DNA of 64,000 nt from Liberibacter crescens BT-1 (GCF_000325745.1 NC_019907.1:826001-890000), one strand, 5' to 3'. Shown: positions 46,425 through 56,381, counted from the first letter of the stretch. Notes: generated by a model from the sequence alone, not told the origin. Made by a program: numbers and translations.

Positions 46425-47332
46425 TGAATTATTTTTTAAGAATACTCCTTGCATCACTCACACTCCTTCTTCCCTTCTCTCACGCGCATGCCAGAGGTAA
46501 ACTAAAAGTTATTGCGACTTTCAGTGTTCTTGGCGATATGGTCAAACATGTCGCCTATAACGACATTGATCTTAAAGTCCTTGTCGGCCCCAATGGCGAT
46601 ACGCATGAATATCAGCCAACACCAACGGACGCAAAGGATATTGCAAAAGCAGATCTTGTCATCATGAATGGCGCAAAACTGGAAGGCTGGCTTGATCGCC
46701 TGATTCAGTCCTCCGGCTATAAAGGACCGGTTGTCGAGGCAACAAAAGGAATTTCATTGCTCACATCGCAAGAAGAAGGCCAAAAAGCCGGCGCACCTGA
46801 TCCTCATGCCTGGCAAAATGCGGCGAACGGTAAAATCTATGTCACCAATATCCGCGACGCCCTGATTGCTGCCGATCGGGCACATGCTTCTGACTATCGC
46901 AAAAATGCCGAGACGTATATCAAACAGATTGATGCCATTGATGCCTGGATTAAAGAATCGATTGCCACGGTTCCGGAAAAGAAACGCATCGCCATTATCT
47001 CTCATGACGCCTTGCAATATTTTGGTGTAGCCTATAAACTTAAATTCCTTGCAGCACAGGGTATCAGCACAGAATCGCAACCTTCAGCAGCAAACATGGC
47101 AAAATTGATCAAACAGATCCGCAAGAAAAAAATTACAGCCGTATTTCTTGAAAATATGACGGATTCACGCCTGGTCAAACAACTTGAAAAAGATGCTGGT
47201 GCACATATTGGTGGAACCCTGTATACAGATGCGCTGTCCGATCCGAAGGGACCTGCCCCAACCTATCTCGATATGTTTAAACATAATGTCCCGGAACTGT
47301 TGAAAGGCCTGCAACAGAACCCGGTTCGCTAA
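46421..47332 (+). CDS. Metal-binding periplasmic protein (zinc-type ligands)
   Basis: 303 residues with a signal peptide (residues 1-24, ending HAHA-R). Cluster A-I solute-binding fold: GPNGDTHEYQPTP (H62), DPHAW (H129), ISHDALQYFG (H195) and LYTDALS (D270). A His at the third position, rather than Glu, favours zinc (ZnuA/TroA/AztC). The His-rich loop of classical ZnuA is absent, as in AztC. Last gene of the ABC operon, followed by a strong terminator. Confidence 0.88.
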   Translation: MMNYFLRILLASLTLLLPFSHAHARGKLKVIATFSVLGDMVKHVAYNDIDLKVLVGPNGDTHEYQPTPTDAKDIAKADLVIMNGAKLEGWLDRLIQSSGYKGPVVEATKGISLLTSQEEGQKAGAPDPHAWQNAANGKIYVTNIRDALIAADRAHASDYRKNAETYIKQIDAIDAWIKESIATVPEKKRIAIISHDALQYFGVAYKLKFLAAQGISTESQPSAANMAKLIKQIRKKKITAVFLENMTDSRLVKQLEKDAGAHIGGTLYTDALSDPKGPAPTYLDMFKHNVPELLKGLQQNPVR

Positions 47333-47351
47333 AAACTGTTAAAAGAAAAGG

Positions 47352-47382
47352 AAATGCTGCCTCTCCATCGAGGCAGCATTTT
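47352..47382. terminator. Bidirectional rho-independent terminator
   Basis: Stem AATGCTGCCTC (47353-47363) and GAGGCAGCATT (47370-47380), loop of 6, with TTT on the plus strand and TTTCC on the minus. It serves the convergent metal-binding protein gene and the MBL hydrolase gene. Confidence 0.85.
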
Positions 47383-48201
47383 ATGCATTCAAGGCAACTG
47401 AAAAAAATTTCATTCCATCAAAGGCAGGCTCTACATGAGCAGGCGTTTCCCATAAAAGAGTATCATAATCCATATAAATATGCATATGGGTCAGGATGGC
47501 CTGTTTAGGTTTAAGCAACTCAATATGCTCTAATGCTTCTGAAAGGGAAAAGTGACTCTTGTGCACCTGATACTGCAAGGCATCAATGATCAATATATCC
47601 AGATTTTGTAATTTCTGTAATGTTTCTTCCGGAAAAGAATGAACATCCGTGCAATAGGCAACATTCCCGAACCGGAAACCAAGAGAAGTCATTTTTCCAT
47701 GGTTCTGCCTAAAAGGCACGGCTTTAATAGCCCCCCCTTGCCTTCAATGCTTATTGGCAAATAATCCTCTTCAATGATAAAAGGCTCAACGATTGATGGA
47801 TAATAATTACTGGAAGAAACCTCAAAACAATACCCGAAACTCTTGCGAAGATGTTCCATACACTCTTTATCGGCATAGATAGGGACAGGTTTTTTTGTCT
47901 TGAGATAATATCCGCGCAAGTCATCAATCCCATGCACATGATCTGCATGCGCATGGGTATACAACACAGCATCAATATCAGAGACATTCTCACGGATCAT
48001 TTGGGCGCGGAAATCAGGACCTGTATCAATAATAACCGTTGTTGCATCGCCCTCCAGGGTTATCCTGGAAACCATCAGTGCAGAGCGTGTCCGACGATTC
48101 CTGGGATTTTCAGGATTACAGGCCCCCCAATCGCCGATGATGCGGGGGACACCTGGTGAAGATGAACATCCTAAAATGGTAAAACGATACAAATCATTCA
48201 T
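47381..48201 (-). pseudogene. MBL-fold hydrolase (PhnP-like), one frameshift
   Basis: Metallo-beta-lactamase-fold hydrolase normally next to tatD and metG in alphaproteobacteria. The N-terminal part (LGCSSSPGVPR, IIDTGPDFRAQ, THAHADHVHGIDDLR) is in the frame starting at 48201. The C-terminal part (PFRQNHGKMTSLGFR, CTDVHSFPEE, ILTHMHIYMDYDTL) is in the -1 frame. They join at the C7 run 47731-47737 (G7 on the coding strand), giving KGG-AIKAVPFRQNHG, with about 273 residues in all. One extra G or a -1 slip restores it. The start overlaps the tatD stop. Confidence 0.85.
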
Positions 48202-48986
48202 TCAATAAAGACTTTTGGCAAGCAAGAATAGACACGCATGGCATTTTCGGTTGTAATAACCGATAGTTGATCATAATCAATCTTCCTGATCTCTGCAAGG
48301 ACTTTCGCCGTATGCACGACATAGGAAGGCTCGTTACGTCGACCACGCAAGGATTGAGGAGTCAAATACGGTGCATCTGTTTCAACAAGCAAACGATCTT
48401 CAGGGATTTTTGCAGCAATAGAACGCAATTCCTCTGATTTGTCAAAGGTAAGAATACCGGAAAAAGAGATATATCCTCCCAGCTTCAGACAGCTCATCGC
48501 CAATTGTTCACTGGAAGAAAAACAATGCAGAATAAATGTAAACCGGCCCTTTTTCATTTCTTCCTGCAAGATCATCGCCATATCCTCATCGGCCATGCGA
48601 CTATGAATCACAACAGGAAGACCTGTGGCCCGTGCGGCTTCTATATGCATTAAAAAGAGTCTCTTTTGTTCTTTGGCGGTATCGGCATTATGATAATAAT
48701 CAAGACCTGTTTCTCCCAGGGCCACAACCGATGAATGCGCAGATAAAAGAATTAATTCCTTTGCAGTAACACCCGTCTCCTCATGAGCATAGGAAGGATG
48801 GGTTCCAACCGAACAGAAAACAGAAGGATAGCGTTCCGCTATTGCTATAAGGCCAGGAACATCCCTGATCCTGACAGAAATAGCAACCATCATCTTCACA
48901 CCTGCCTGATGTGCACGCTCAACAACCTGGTCGCGATCCTCATCAAACTCGGAAAAATCAATATGGCAATGTGTATCAATAAGCAT
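48198..48986 (-). CDS. tatD: TatD family metal-dependent hydrolase
   Basis: TIM-barrel metallo-hydrolase; family members act as 3'-5' DNases or D-aminoacyl-tRNA deacylases. Metal-ligand motifs: MLIDTHCHID, GETGLDYYH, VIHSR, LHCFSS and LLVETDAPYL. The ATG at 48986 follows AAAGGA at 10 bp and gives 262 residues. The end overlaps the MBL gene by 4 bp, and it follows metG by 16 bp. Confidence 0.92.
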   Translation of the reverse strand: MLIDTHCHIDFSEFDEDRDQVVERAHQAGVKMMVAISVRIRDVPGLIAIAERYPSVFCSVGTHPSYAHEETGVTAKELILLSAHSSVVALGETGLDYYHNADTAKEQKRLFLMHIEAARATGLPVVIHSRMADEDMAMILQEEMKKGRFTFILHCFSSSEQLAMSCLKLGGYISFSGILTFDKSEELRSIAAKIPEDRLLVETDAPYLTPQSLRGRRNEPSYVVHTAKVLAEIRKIDYDQLSVITTENAMRVYSCLPKVFIE

Positions 48987-49002
48987 GTTCACAACAATCC
49001 TT

Positions 49003-50550
49003 TCATGCATTATATCGCGGGAAAACTGACCAGGGCATTTCTACCGCCATCCCTGGAACAAGGCGCCCCTGCTCGCCAAGAAAAGAAAAAAACCTCGCGG
49101 AGTGAGGAACCGAAAGAAAATCAAGGATCTTACCTGCAGAAGCAGGAATAAAAGGCAATAGCAAAAGAGCAATCTGACGAATAACCTCTGCAGTAACATA
49201 AAGAACCGTTGCCATACGCACAGGATCCGTTGTCTTTAAAGCCCAAGGTTGTTGTGCTGCAAAATAACGATCTGTCTCGGAAACAACAGCCATAATTTTT
49301 TCCAGAGCACGATGGATTTCCTGTGCATTCATATGGTCACGAACCGTTTTTCCCAAATTATCACCCGAAGACAGCATCGTCTGATCGACAGGAATCAATG
49401 TCTGGTATTCCGGAATCCGGGCATCACAATGTTTAAAGATCATCGACAAGGATCGACTCGTTAAATTGCCAATACCATTGGCAAGATCAGCATTCATGCG
49501 TGTAATGATATTTTCTGCATTATAAGAGCCATCCTGACCAAAAGAAACTTCTCTCAGGAAAAAATAGCGCAGACAATCAACACCAAAACGCTCAGCCAAA
49601 TCAACAGGATCCATCACATTGCCCAGAGACTTGGACATTTTTTCTCCCTTGTTCAGGATAAATCCATGAGAAAAAATCCTGTCCGGCATCGACAGCCCTG
49701 CAGACATAAGAAAAGCAGGCCAGTAGACCGCATGAAAACGGATAATATCCTTGCCGATAATCTGTAAATTGGCAGGCCAAAATGAAGAACGAGGGTTGCC
49801 TTCCTTTTCCAGAACACCTGTTGCTGTTAAATAATTGGATAATGCATCAACCCAGACATACATGATATGGTCAGGATCATTGGGCACCCTGATTCCCCAA
49901 TTCAGGTTTTTCCGCGAACGCGAAATAGAAATATCTTTCAGACCTGATCTGACAAAAGCCATAATCTCATTTCGCCTTTCAGAAGGAGCAATGAAATCCG
50001 GCTTCTCATTATATAAGGAAAGAAGCGATTCCTGATAGGCAGACAAGCGAAAGAAATAACTGTCTTCCTCAACCCATTCAACAACTGTTCCTTGTGGCCC
50101 ATAATGATTATTATCATCTCCCAGAAAGATCTCACTTTCCTGATAATAGGCTTCATCCCGCACCGAATACCACCCGGAATAGAATCCCTTGTAGATATCA
50201 CCCTTTGCCAGCATGCGATTCCACAACTCCTGACTGCACTGGTGATGCCGCTGTTCGGTTGTCTGAATAAAATCATCATGGGAAATATTCAGACAGACAG
50301 CCATGTCACGAAAGGCCTGAGTATTCCGCTGAGCGAGTTCAGCGACTGTTATCCCTTCGCCTTTAGCGGTCTGCTGCATCTTTTGTCCATGTTCATCCGT
50401 ACCGGTCACAAAGAATACATCTTTCCCGTCAAGCCGTTGAAATCGTGCAAGAGCATCCGTTGCAATCAATTCATAGGCATGACCAATATGAGGTTTCGCA
50501 TTCGGATACGAAATGGCTGTTGTTATATAAAATCTTTTCCTGTTATCCAT
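49003..50550 (-). CDS. metG: Methionyl-tRNA synthetase
   Basis: Class I aminoacyl-tRNA synthetase, 515 residues. HIGH motif is [13 protein letters not shown] is present ([10 protein letters not shown]), and [10 protein letters not shown] is diagnostic. It lacks the C-terminal tRNA-binding domain and the four-Cys Zn knuckle, the short alphaproteobacterial form. Between holB and tatD. Confidence 0.97.
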   Translation of the reverse strand: MDNRKRFYITTAISYPNAKPHIGHAYELIATDALARFQRLDGKDVFFVTGTDEHGQKMQQTAKGEGITVAELAQRNTQAFRDMAVCLNISHDDFIQTTEQRHHQCSQELWNRMLAKGDIYKGFYSGWYSVRDEAYYQESEIFLGDDNNHYGPQGTVVEWVEEDSYFFRLSAYQESLLSLYNEKPDFIAPSERRNEIMAFVRSGLKDISISRSRKNLNWGIRVPNDPDHIMYVWVDALSNYLTATGVLEKEGNPRSSFWPANLQIIGKDIIRFHAVYWPAFLMSAGLSMPDRIFSHGFILNKGEKMSKSLGNVMDPVDLAERFGVDCLRYFFLREVSFGQDGSYNAENIITRMNADLANGIGNLTSRSLSMIFKHCDARIPEYQTLIPVDQTMLSSGDNLGKTVRDHMNAQEIHRALEKIMAVVSETDRYFAAQQPWALKTTDPVRMATVLYVTAEVIRQIALLLLPFIPASAGKILDFLSVPHSARFFSFLGEQGRLVPGMAVEMPWSVFPRYNA

Positions 50551-50627
50551 TATACTTCAAACTCTCCCAAAAAATTCTTATCCTTATCCATCATTCCCTT
50601 ATAAAGAACTTTAATCACAAAAACACA

Positions 50628-51656
50628 TCATTGTCTTATCGCATCAAGCACCTGGAAAATACTGTGTTTTTTATCAAGATTATAGATGGATGCCGACTCC
50701 AGCCTCTCATGAATCACACTGTAGAGCCGTGCAATCCTTTCTGCTTCTTCAAGATGACCTGACAAGGCCGCTCCTTTTGCCCTGTTCACCAAATCTCCTG
50801 TCACAAGATTCACAAAAAAGGAAAAAGACACCTGATCCCCTTTCGCAGACAGATCATTCATAAGCTGATGCATGATTTTAGTGGCAACATATTCCTCTTC
50901 TTCTTCCTTGAATTGTGTATAGGCCGTCATAATTTTATGACCCTGATACTTCAGGAGTTTTAGTGCTTCAGAAACGCTTCCTTCAGCGGAAAGTCTTAAA
51001 ATTTCAATCTGTTGTGCAGAAAGTGACAAACCAAGATGCTGAAGGGCTTTCTCCAGATCGGTTTCCGACAGAGGAGAAAGCGTGAGCGTGATACAACGGG
51101 ATCGAACTGTCGGCAGCAATTTACCAACAACATGGGACAGAAGAATAAACAAAACCCTTTTCGGAGGCTCTTCGAGAATTTTAAGCATTGCATTGGCAGC
51201 ATTACGATTCATGCCATCTGCCGGATCAATCATCACAATACGCCAATTGCCCGTGACTGATTTCAGGGAAAGAAACTGATGAATCCGACGAATTGCACTG
51301 ACAGGAATCATTGTTCGTATCTTGCCGGTTTTTTCATCACAAGGATACGACAGATAAAGAAAATCATGCGATGCCCCGGCAATAATCTGCTTGACAGCAG
51401 GTGACGATGGATCAGGAGGCCCTAAAGAATCCGGAGCATTCTGTGAATCAGGATTGTGCAGGATATGAAAAGCAAAACGAAAAGCCAGGGTTGCTTTCCC
51501 AATACCCTCGGGCCCTTCAATCACCAGGGCATGATGCATTTTTCCAGAAGCATAGGTGCGGGCCAAAAAATTCTCTGCTTTCTGATGTCCAAAAAGACGG
51601 GTATTGGCAGCAGGAAAAACTGCGCCTTTCAAAAGACCAGGGATCTCTTGTGTCAT
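50628..51656 (-). CDS. holB: DNA polymerase III delta-prime subunit
   Basis: Clamp-loader AAA+ subunit. GPEGIGKATLAFRFA is the P-loop, RIVMIDPADGMNRNAANAMLKILEEPP is Walker B and SRC-like sensor region, and TVRSRCITL follows. The ATG at 51656 overlaps the tmk stop (ATGA), giving 342 residues; a longer start lies inside tmk. Standard tmk-holB-metG-tatD order. Confidence 0.93.
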   Translation of the reverse strand: MTQEIPGLLKGAVFPAANTRLFGHQKAENFLARTYASGKMHHALVIEGPEGIGKATLAFRFAFHILHNPDSQNAPDSLGPPDPSSPAVKQIIAGASHDFLYLSYPCDEKTGKIRTMIPVSAIRRIHQFLSLKSVTGNWRIVMIDPADGMNRNAANAMLKILEEPPKRVLFILLSHVVGKLLPTVRSRCITLTLSPLSETDLEKALQHLGLSLSAQQIEILRLSAEGSVSEALKLLKYQGHKIMTAYTQFKEEEEEYVATKIMHQLMNDLSAKGDQVSFSFFVNLVTGDLVNRAKGAALSGHLEEAERIARLYSVIHERLESASIYNLDKKHSIFQVLDAIRQ

Positions 51657-52321
51657 ACTGTCGATTCCCCTCTTTTTAAAAGACATGTTTCTACAATTTT
51701 AAGTATTTGTTCTGCAATATATTCACAGTTTTTCGTAGAATCAACAGGATAACAGCGACATGGATTATCCTGGGCAATTTTCAGAAAAGACTGCCGTCTC
51801 TGCTCATGAACGGCGATATATTCCTTTTCAAAACGGTCCAATGGGGTGTTCTCTTTCCCCTGTGCCTTTTGTCGCCGGGCAACACGTTCCAGACCAACAT
51901 CTGCAGGAAGATCAAGGATAATGGTACAATCAGGTAACATATCCTCAACAGCAAGCTCCTGAAGAGCAGTGACAAACTGCCTGTTGTTCAGCTCTTCCTT
52001 GATTTGATAGGCATAGGTAGAATCGATAAACCGATCACAAAGGACAATTTTCCCGGAAAGAATGGCTGGACGGATGATCGTTTCAACATGGTCATGACGT
52101 GCAGCAGCAAACAAAATGGCTTCCATATCAGGACCGAAATCCTTTTCTGCCATAGAAGAGAGCAAAATATAACGAAGGGCTTCTGCTGCCGGTGATCCCC
52201 CTGGCTCACGGGTAACACAGACATCATAAGAGCGTTGACGAAGCGATTGTGCCAAAGATGTCATTTGAGTTGACTTCCCTGCTCCTTCAATGCCTTCAAA
52301 AGTAACAAATAATCCCCGCAT
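51653..52321 (-). CDS. tmk: Thymidylate kinase
   Basis: Phosphorylates dTMP to dTDP. P-loop is FEGIEGAGKST (8-18), the DR(F/Y) motif is CDRFIDSTYAYQ, and the TREPGGSPAAEALR loop is present. Length 222. It heads the holB-metG-tatD-MBL operon. Confidence 0.97.
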   Translation of the reverse strand: MRGLFVTFEGIEGAGKSTQMTSLAQSLRQRSYDVCVTREPGGSPAAEALRYILLSSMAEKDFGPDMEAILFAAARHDHVETIIRPAILSGKIVLCDRFIDSTYAYQIKEELNNRQFVTALQELAVEDMLPDCTIILDLPADVGLERVARRQKAQGKENTPLDRFEKEYIAVHEQRRQSFLKIAQDNPCRCYPVDSTKNCEYIAEQILKIVETCLLKRGESTV

Positions 52322-52517
52322 TACAGGTCAAGCTTTCTATTTTGTTTTTCACAACCCAATAAGGATCCTTTATATCCAGGGAGCGTTAGCCCCATCGGAT
52401 TTCACCATGAAGAAGTTCATCTATTTCATACAGGATTTTGCTCTTTAAAATCAATGATCTGCTGCCTCTTTCCCTTTTTGTGTTGACTTTTTTTCTTGCA
52501 AACCTCATGATGATGCC

Positions 52518-52640
52518 ATGAAATCACAAGAAGCAGCAAAAAATGAACCGACAACATACACACTTGTTGGTATTATTTTTGCCATTATGGCTGCAAGCTT
52601 TACTTTATTGCGTTTTGGGGCACCTTTGATTAATAATTAA
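52518..52640 (+). CDS. Possible 40-residue membrane protein
   Basis: ATG at 52518 opens MKSQEAAKNEPTTYT followed by one hydrophobic helix (LVGIIFAIMAASFTLL) and ends GAPLINN. Topology of a single-pass small protein. No strong ribosome site; a TTGACT box lies about 30 bp upstream. It sits alone between tmk and the Rossmann-fold gene. Confidence 0.4.
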   Translation: MKSQEAAKNEPTTYTLVGIIFAIMAASFTLLRFGAPLINN

Positions 52641-52741
52641 ATTTTATAGTATCCTTTGATGGTCTTTTTATAAATGTTCTGTAAACTCTTGAAACAGGAC
52701 ATACAATATGGATAGCAACGCGAGCAGGAGAAATTTCAAGC

Positions 52742-53464
52742 ATGTCCAGTGATGTTTTTGCCGTTGTTGGCGCCACTCGGGGGACTGGATTGCATATCGC
52801 CACACAGTTACTTAAACGTGGCAAAAAGGTTCGTGTCATCGCACGGGATGCCACAAAGGCTAAAAGCCTTCTGGGAACAAAGGCAGAAGTCATTGCCGGA
52901 GATGTCACCATTCGTGAAAGTCTCGGCACCGCATTGAAGCAGGATTGTCAAGCCATATTCTATGCTGTTGATATGAGTTCTGGCATTACCGGCCGGGGGT
53001 TTTTAAGCTCGGCAGCTGAAATCCGTAACGTCACATACCAGGGCTTCGTTAATGTTGTCAACGAAGCACGTGCCAACGATTTCAATGGACGCATCATACT
53101 GCTGTCAGGCATGGGGTGTGATCGCTGTTCAACACTTGGTGTGTTGCTGAATACCATCAAGGGAAACTTGCAAAAAAATATGGTTGACCGTGAACAATTC
53201 CTAAAAGAAAGCGGCCTGGACTATACCGTGTGTCGGGGTGCTGTTCTCAACAATAATCCAGGAAATGCACAACGAATAGTTGTTAAAGCACCAGAAAATA
53301 CCTTATCGTTGATGCGCCAGATTACACGGGCTGACTTTGCCCGTGTATTGATTGCTGCTGCAGAACGGCCGATAGCCTCACGAAAAACATACGATGTCTT
53401 CAATGAACCAGGCCCTCCCAATGACGAAGAAGACATAGAATTTCAGTTTCAAAATATTCCCTGA
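52742..53464 (+). CDS. NAD(P)-binding Rossmann-fold protein (NmrA/SDR-a5-like)
   Basis: 240 residues. The dinucleotide motif is VVGATRGTGLHIATQLLKRG at the N-terminus; VRVIARD, VIAGDVT, IFYAVDMS, IILLSGMG and SGLDYTVCRGA are typical of atypical SDRs of the NAD(P)H-binding family (PF13460 type). AGGAG lies about 10 bp before the ATG. No classical Tyr-x3-Lys pair is apparent, so it may be a sensor or chaperone-like SDR rather than an oxidoreductase. Target unknown. Confidence 0.85.
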   Translation: MSSDVFAVVGATRGTGLHIATQLLKRGKKVRVIARDATKAKSLLGTKAEVIAGDVTIRESLGTALKQDCQAIFYAVDMSSGITGRGFLSSAAEIRNVTYQGFVNVVNEARANDFNGRIILLSGMGCDRCSTLGVLLNTIKGNLQKNMVDREQFLKESGLDYTVCRGAVLNNNPGNAQRIVVKAPENTLSLMRQITRADFARVLIAAAERPIASRKTYDVFNEPGPPNDEEDIEFQFQNIP

Positions 53465-53639
53465 TTGAAGGAGAAAAATTACCCTTTCCTGATTAAGATC
53501 CGAGCCCTGAAAAGCGTATCCCAATACAGCAGCGTAACGCCTTAAAAATAAAATTTCCTGATCATATTATGATGGACATTCATATAAATAAGTGTATGTT
53601 CACATATAATGTCGTGTAAGGTGTAAAGGCGATCGTAAT

Positions 53640-54023
53640 ATGGCTGATAATAATATTACAAAATCATTAGAAATATTCCGTATGAATCTCCGACAAGATC
53701 TTAATGAACTTATTGATAATAAAGTTGATTCGCTTGTTAATAAAATGGACACCAAGTTCGATTCTTTTTCAGGAAAGGTAGAAGAAAAATTCGATAAGGT
53801 TGATGTCAAAATTAATTCAATCAATGAAAAAGTTCATTGTGTTACAGATCATGTAAACTATAAAATATGCCAAATGGAAAATTTATCATACAAGGAAATA
53901 GACCTCATTAAAAATGAGTTACATAGATCTGCTGAAAGGGATTTTCGTATGCTTTTTGGAGTCATCATAACTGTAACACTCAGCCTGGCAGGAATGATTG
54001 CAAGAAGCTTGCACTGGTTTTAG
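53640..54023 (+). CDS. Tail-anchored coiled-coil protein (DUF1640-like?)
   Basis: 127 residues. A long coiled coil (residues 10-85, repeated DxKxDS/K pattern: NELIDNKVDSLVNKMDTKFDSF) ends in one C-terminal transmembrane helix (LFGVIITVTLSLAGMIAR). This is the layout of alphaproteobacterial DUF1640/CCDC90 proteins. It converges with another gene of the same layout at 54048. Function unknown. Confidence 0.6.
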   Translation: MADNNITKSLEIFRMNLRQDLNELIDNKVDSLVNKMDTKFDSFSGKVEEKFDKVDVKINSINEKVHCVTDHVNYKICQMENLSYKEIDLIKNELHRSAERDFRMLFGVIITVTLSLAGMIARSLHWF

Positions 54024-54047
54024 ACAATAAAACATGCAAATTTTCTT

Positions 54048-54494
54048 TCAGGATTTTAATATACTCATCTCAATAAGCCAAAAGCTTACTGACATGATGA
54101 TAAAAACAAGGGCAATCATAATGATAAAAACCTGGAATATGTTTGGAATTTTTTGAACTTGTCGTTCAATACTCAAAACCTTGATCTCTATTCTGGCCAG
54201 CTTGTCATTTAAATGATGATTGATCGCCTGCATTTCACGAACGATCTTGTCAGAATAATGAGCCATATCCTCTTTTGTGATCAGAGGTGCGGTTATTTTT
54301 TCGAGATTATGAGGAGATGAATTGCTTGTTTCCTGGATTAAGGGTTCTTCTATCACGGTGTCTTCTATCAAGGGTTCTTCTATCAAGGGTTCTTCACGAT
54401 CATTGTTATTATTTATGATATCCATTGGGACATCATCAAATAATTTGCTTAATAAGTCAAGTTGATGAGAAGAGAAAAATATTTTGAAATACAA
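54048..54494 (-). CDS. Tail-anchored coiled-coil protein with EEPLI pentapeptide repeats
   Basis: Up to 148 residues. The open frame starts at a TTG (54494); the first ATG is at 54425, giving 125 residues. After an Asn-rich start come four pentapeptides EEPLI, EEPLI, EDTVI, EEPLI (15-bp DNA repeats at about 54325-54400), then a coiled coil (KIVREMQAINHHLNDKLARIEIK) and a C-terminal helix (VFIIMIALVFIIMSVSFWL). Same topology as its convergent neighbour. Function unknown. Confidence 0.6.
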   Translation of the reverse strand: MYFKIFFSSHQLDLLSKLFDDVPMDIINNNNDREEPLIEEPLIEDTVIEEPLIQETSNSSPHNLEKITAPLITKEDMAHYSDKIVREMQAINHHLNDKLARIEIKVLSIERQVQKIPNIFQVFIIMIALVFIIMSVSFWLIEMSILKS

Positions 54495-54623
54495 TCATTA
54501 ATTATATATTATTTCTCCCGGAAGGAGGTATCGCTGCACAATTATTCTCTGGCAAACATTCTACCCTTATTACGAGATCTACAATCCCCTAAAAGCAACC
54601 AGCCTTCTTCCTTTTTTTTTCAT

Positions 54624-55160
54624 TCAAGGATCACTTTCCTGATGCCACCAGTTTGCATGATTCACCAAAACCTTGATTCCAGAAACATCGTTCTGTTTTA
54701 ACCAGTCTGAAACAGATTTTTCCTCAATCAGCATAGAAGGCGCAATGTCTTCAAGAGGCATGAGCACAAAACCCCGTTGTGTTATCTGTGGATGAGGAAT
54801 TGTCAAACGATGTGTCGCGATGGTATGATTGTCATAGCTTAAAATGTCCAAATCCAGCGTACGAGGGCCCCAACGTTGGGAACGCTGTCTTTTCATGGTA
54901 TCTTCGATGGAAAGCATCAAATCCAGAAGATTTTCAGGAAAAAGGGTCGTTTTTATGAGAGCCGCTGCATTTAAAAAACGAGGTTGATCATGCATTCCCC
55001 AAGGCTCTGTCAGATAAAGCTTCGATACAGAAAGAACTTCACAATCACGGCAATGATGAATGACCCTCAGGGCAAAAGCCATGTTTTGCCTTTTTTCACC
55101 AAGATTGCTCCCTATTCCTACACATGCCAGGACAGGTTTTGGCCTAGTAGGATTGCTCAA
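54624..55160 (-). CDS. folK: 2-amino-4-hydroxy-6-hydroxymethyldihydropteridine pyrophosphokinase
   Basis: Pyrophosphorylates the pterin in folate synthesis. Motifs: ACVGIGSNLGEK, LYLTEPWGMHDQPRFLNA and RWGPRTLDLDIL, then LTIPHPQITQRGFVLMPL. It starts at a TTG (55160) with GAGG 6 bp upstream, overlapping the folB end by 17 bp. Length 178. Last gene of folP-folB-folK. Confidence 0.95.
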   Translation of the reverse strand: MSNPTRPKPVLACVGIGSNLGEKRQNMAFALRVIHHCRDCEVLSVSKLYLTEPWGMHDQPRFLNAAALIKTTLFPENLLDLMLSIEDTMKRQRSQRWGPRTLDLDILSYDNHTIATHRLTIPHPQITQRGFVLMPLEDIAPSMLIEEKSVSDWLKQNDVSGIKVLVNHANWWHQESDP

Positions 55161-55512
55161 CTCTTGCCTCTACGTAATCAATAATCCCCTGCAATGCAGC
55201 TTTCGGTTTGCGGATAACGATTTTAGCCCTGGTGATCTGTTTAAAGTGATGGTGAAGAGCATTTATAATATCCATCGCCAGGACTTCAATAAGATTGCGT
55301 CTTGTCGTGGTCACAACTTTTTCAACAATCTGATAGACATGATCATAATCAATTGTATCTTCAAGGCTATCGTTCTGAAGACCAGAATAAAAGGCGATAT
55401 CTATTTCCACATCAATAAAAAACGGCTGACCACGACGTTTTTCTACTTCATATGCTCCGTGATTTGCAAAAAATGTACAATTTTTAAGATATAGTGTATA
55501 AATATTATTCAT
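55144..55512 (-). CDS. folB: Dihydroneopterin aldolase
   Basis: 122 residues. NCTFFANHGAYEVEKRRGQPFFIDVEI is the family N-terminus with the catalytic Tyr/Glu region; DYDHVYQIVEKVV and ITRAKIVIRKPKAAL follow. It overlaps folP by 4 bp and folK by 17 bp. Confidence 0.95.
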   Translation of the reverse strand: MNNIYTLYLKNCTFFANHGAYEVEKRRGQPFFIDVEIDIAFYSGLQNDSLEDTIDYDHVYQIVEKVVTTTRRNLIEVLAMDIINALHHHFKQITRAKIVIRKPKAALQGIIDYVEARVEQSY

Positions 55513-56381
55513 AAAATTTCTGAATCCTGGGAAGAAAACCTCTGATTGGCAATCATCGTATCTGCAATAAGAAGAGCTTTTTTGGTCATGGCAACATTAT
55601 GTACCCTGAAAATTGCAGCGCCTGCCATTCTTAGAGTGGCATTTATGATCGCTGTACTGACATCTCGTGATTTCGGATCTGTTTCTTCTGTGACAGCCGC
55701 AATAAAACTCTTTCGTGAAACCCCTACAAGCAAGGGAATATCAAGGCATGTGAGCTTTGAAAGGTTTGACAATAGAACAATATTGTCCTGAACTTCTTTT
55801 CCAAAACCGAAGCCAGGATCAATGACCATGGATTCACAGGATATTCCTGCCTCTTTTGCAATTTCTACTGAATTTTTCAGAAAAAAAATCTGATCATCGA
55901 GTATATCAGACATTTTATCACGACCACGACCTGTATGCATGATACAGACTCCTGCTTTATAGGCTGCAATCACTGCAGCCATATCGCTATCAAATTGCAA
56001 ACCGTAAACATCATTGATAATATGGGCCCCCATACCGAGAGCCATTTTTGCGGTTTCTGCATGATATGTATCAACAGAAACAAGAGCATCTGTAGACGAT
56101 ACCAATTTTTCCATGACAGGCATGATACGGTCTTGCTCTTCCTGCAGACTGACAGAGGAAGCTCCTGGTCTCGTGGATTCACCACCAATATCAAGGATAT
56201 CTGCTCCTTCTTCCAGACACTTCATGGCATGGGCAACGGCTTTTTCGACAGTAGAATAATGCCCTCCATCAGAAAAAGAATCAGGCGTTACATTGACTAT
56301 CGCCATAATACGCCCTATAGGACCAATAACAATGTTACGTTGATGAGCCAGCTTCCAGGAAAAAGAATCATACACTGCCAT
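55509..56381 (-). CDS. folP: Dihydropteroate synthase
   Basis: Condenses p-aminobenzoate with the pterin. Motifs: MAIVNVTPDSFSDGG, DIGGESTRPGA, DPGFGFGK and GVSRKSF. Length 290. It heads the folP-folB-folK operon; the gap to the plus-strand DUF922-like gene is 93 bp. Confidence 0.97.
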   Translation of the reverse strand: MAVYDSFSWKLAHQRNIVIGPIGRIMAIVNVTPDSFSDGGHYSTVEKAVAHAMKCLEEGADILDIGGESTRPGASSVSLQEEQDRIMPVMEKLVSSTDALVSVDTYHAETAKMALGMGAHIINDVYGLQFDSDMAAVIAAYKAGVCIMHTGRGRDKMSDILDDQIFFLKNSVEIAKEAGISCESMVIDPGFGFGKEVQDNIVLLSNLSKLTCLDIPLLVGVSRKSFIAAVTEETDPKSRDVSTAIINATLRMAGAAIFRVHNVAMTKKALLIADTMIANQRFSSQDSEIL

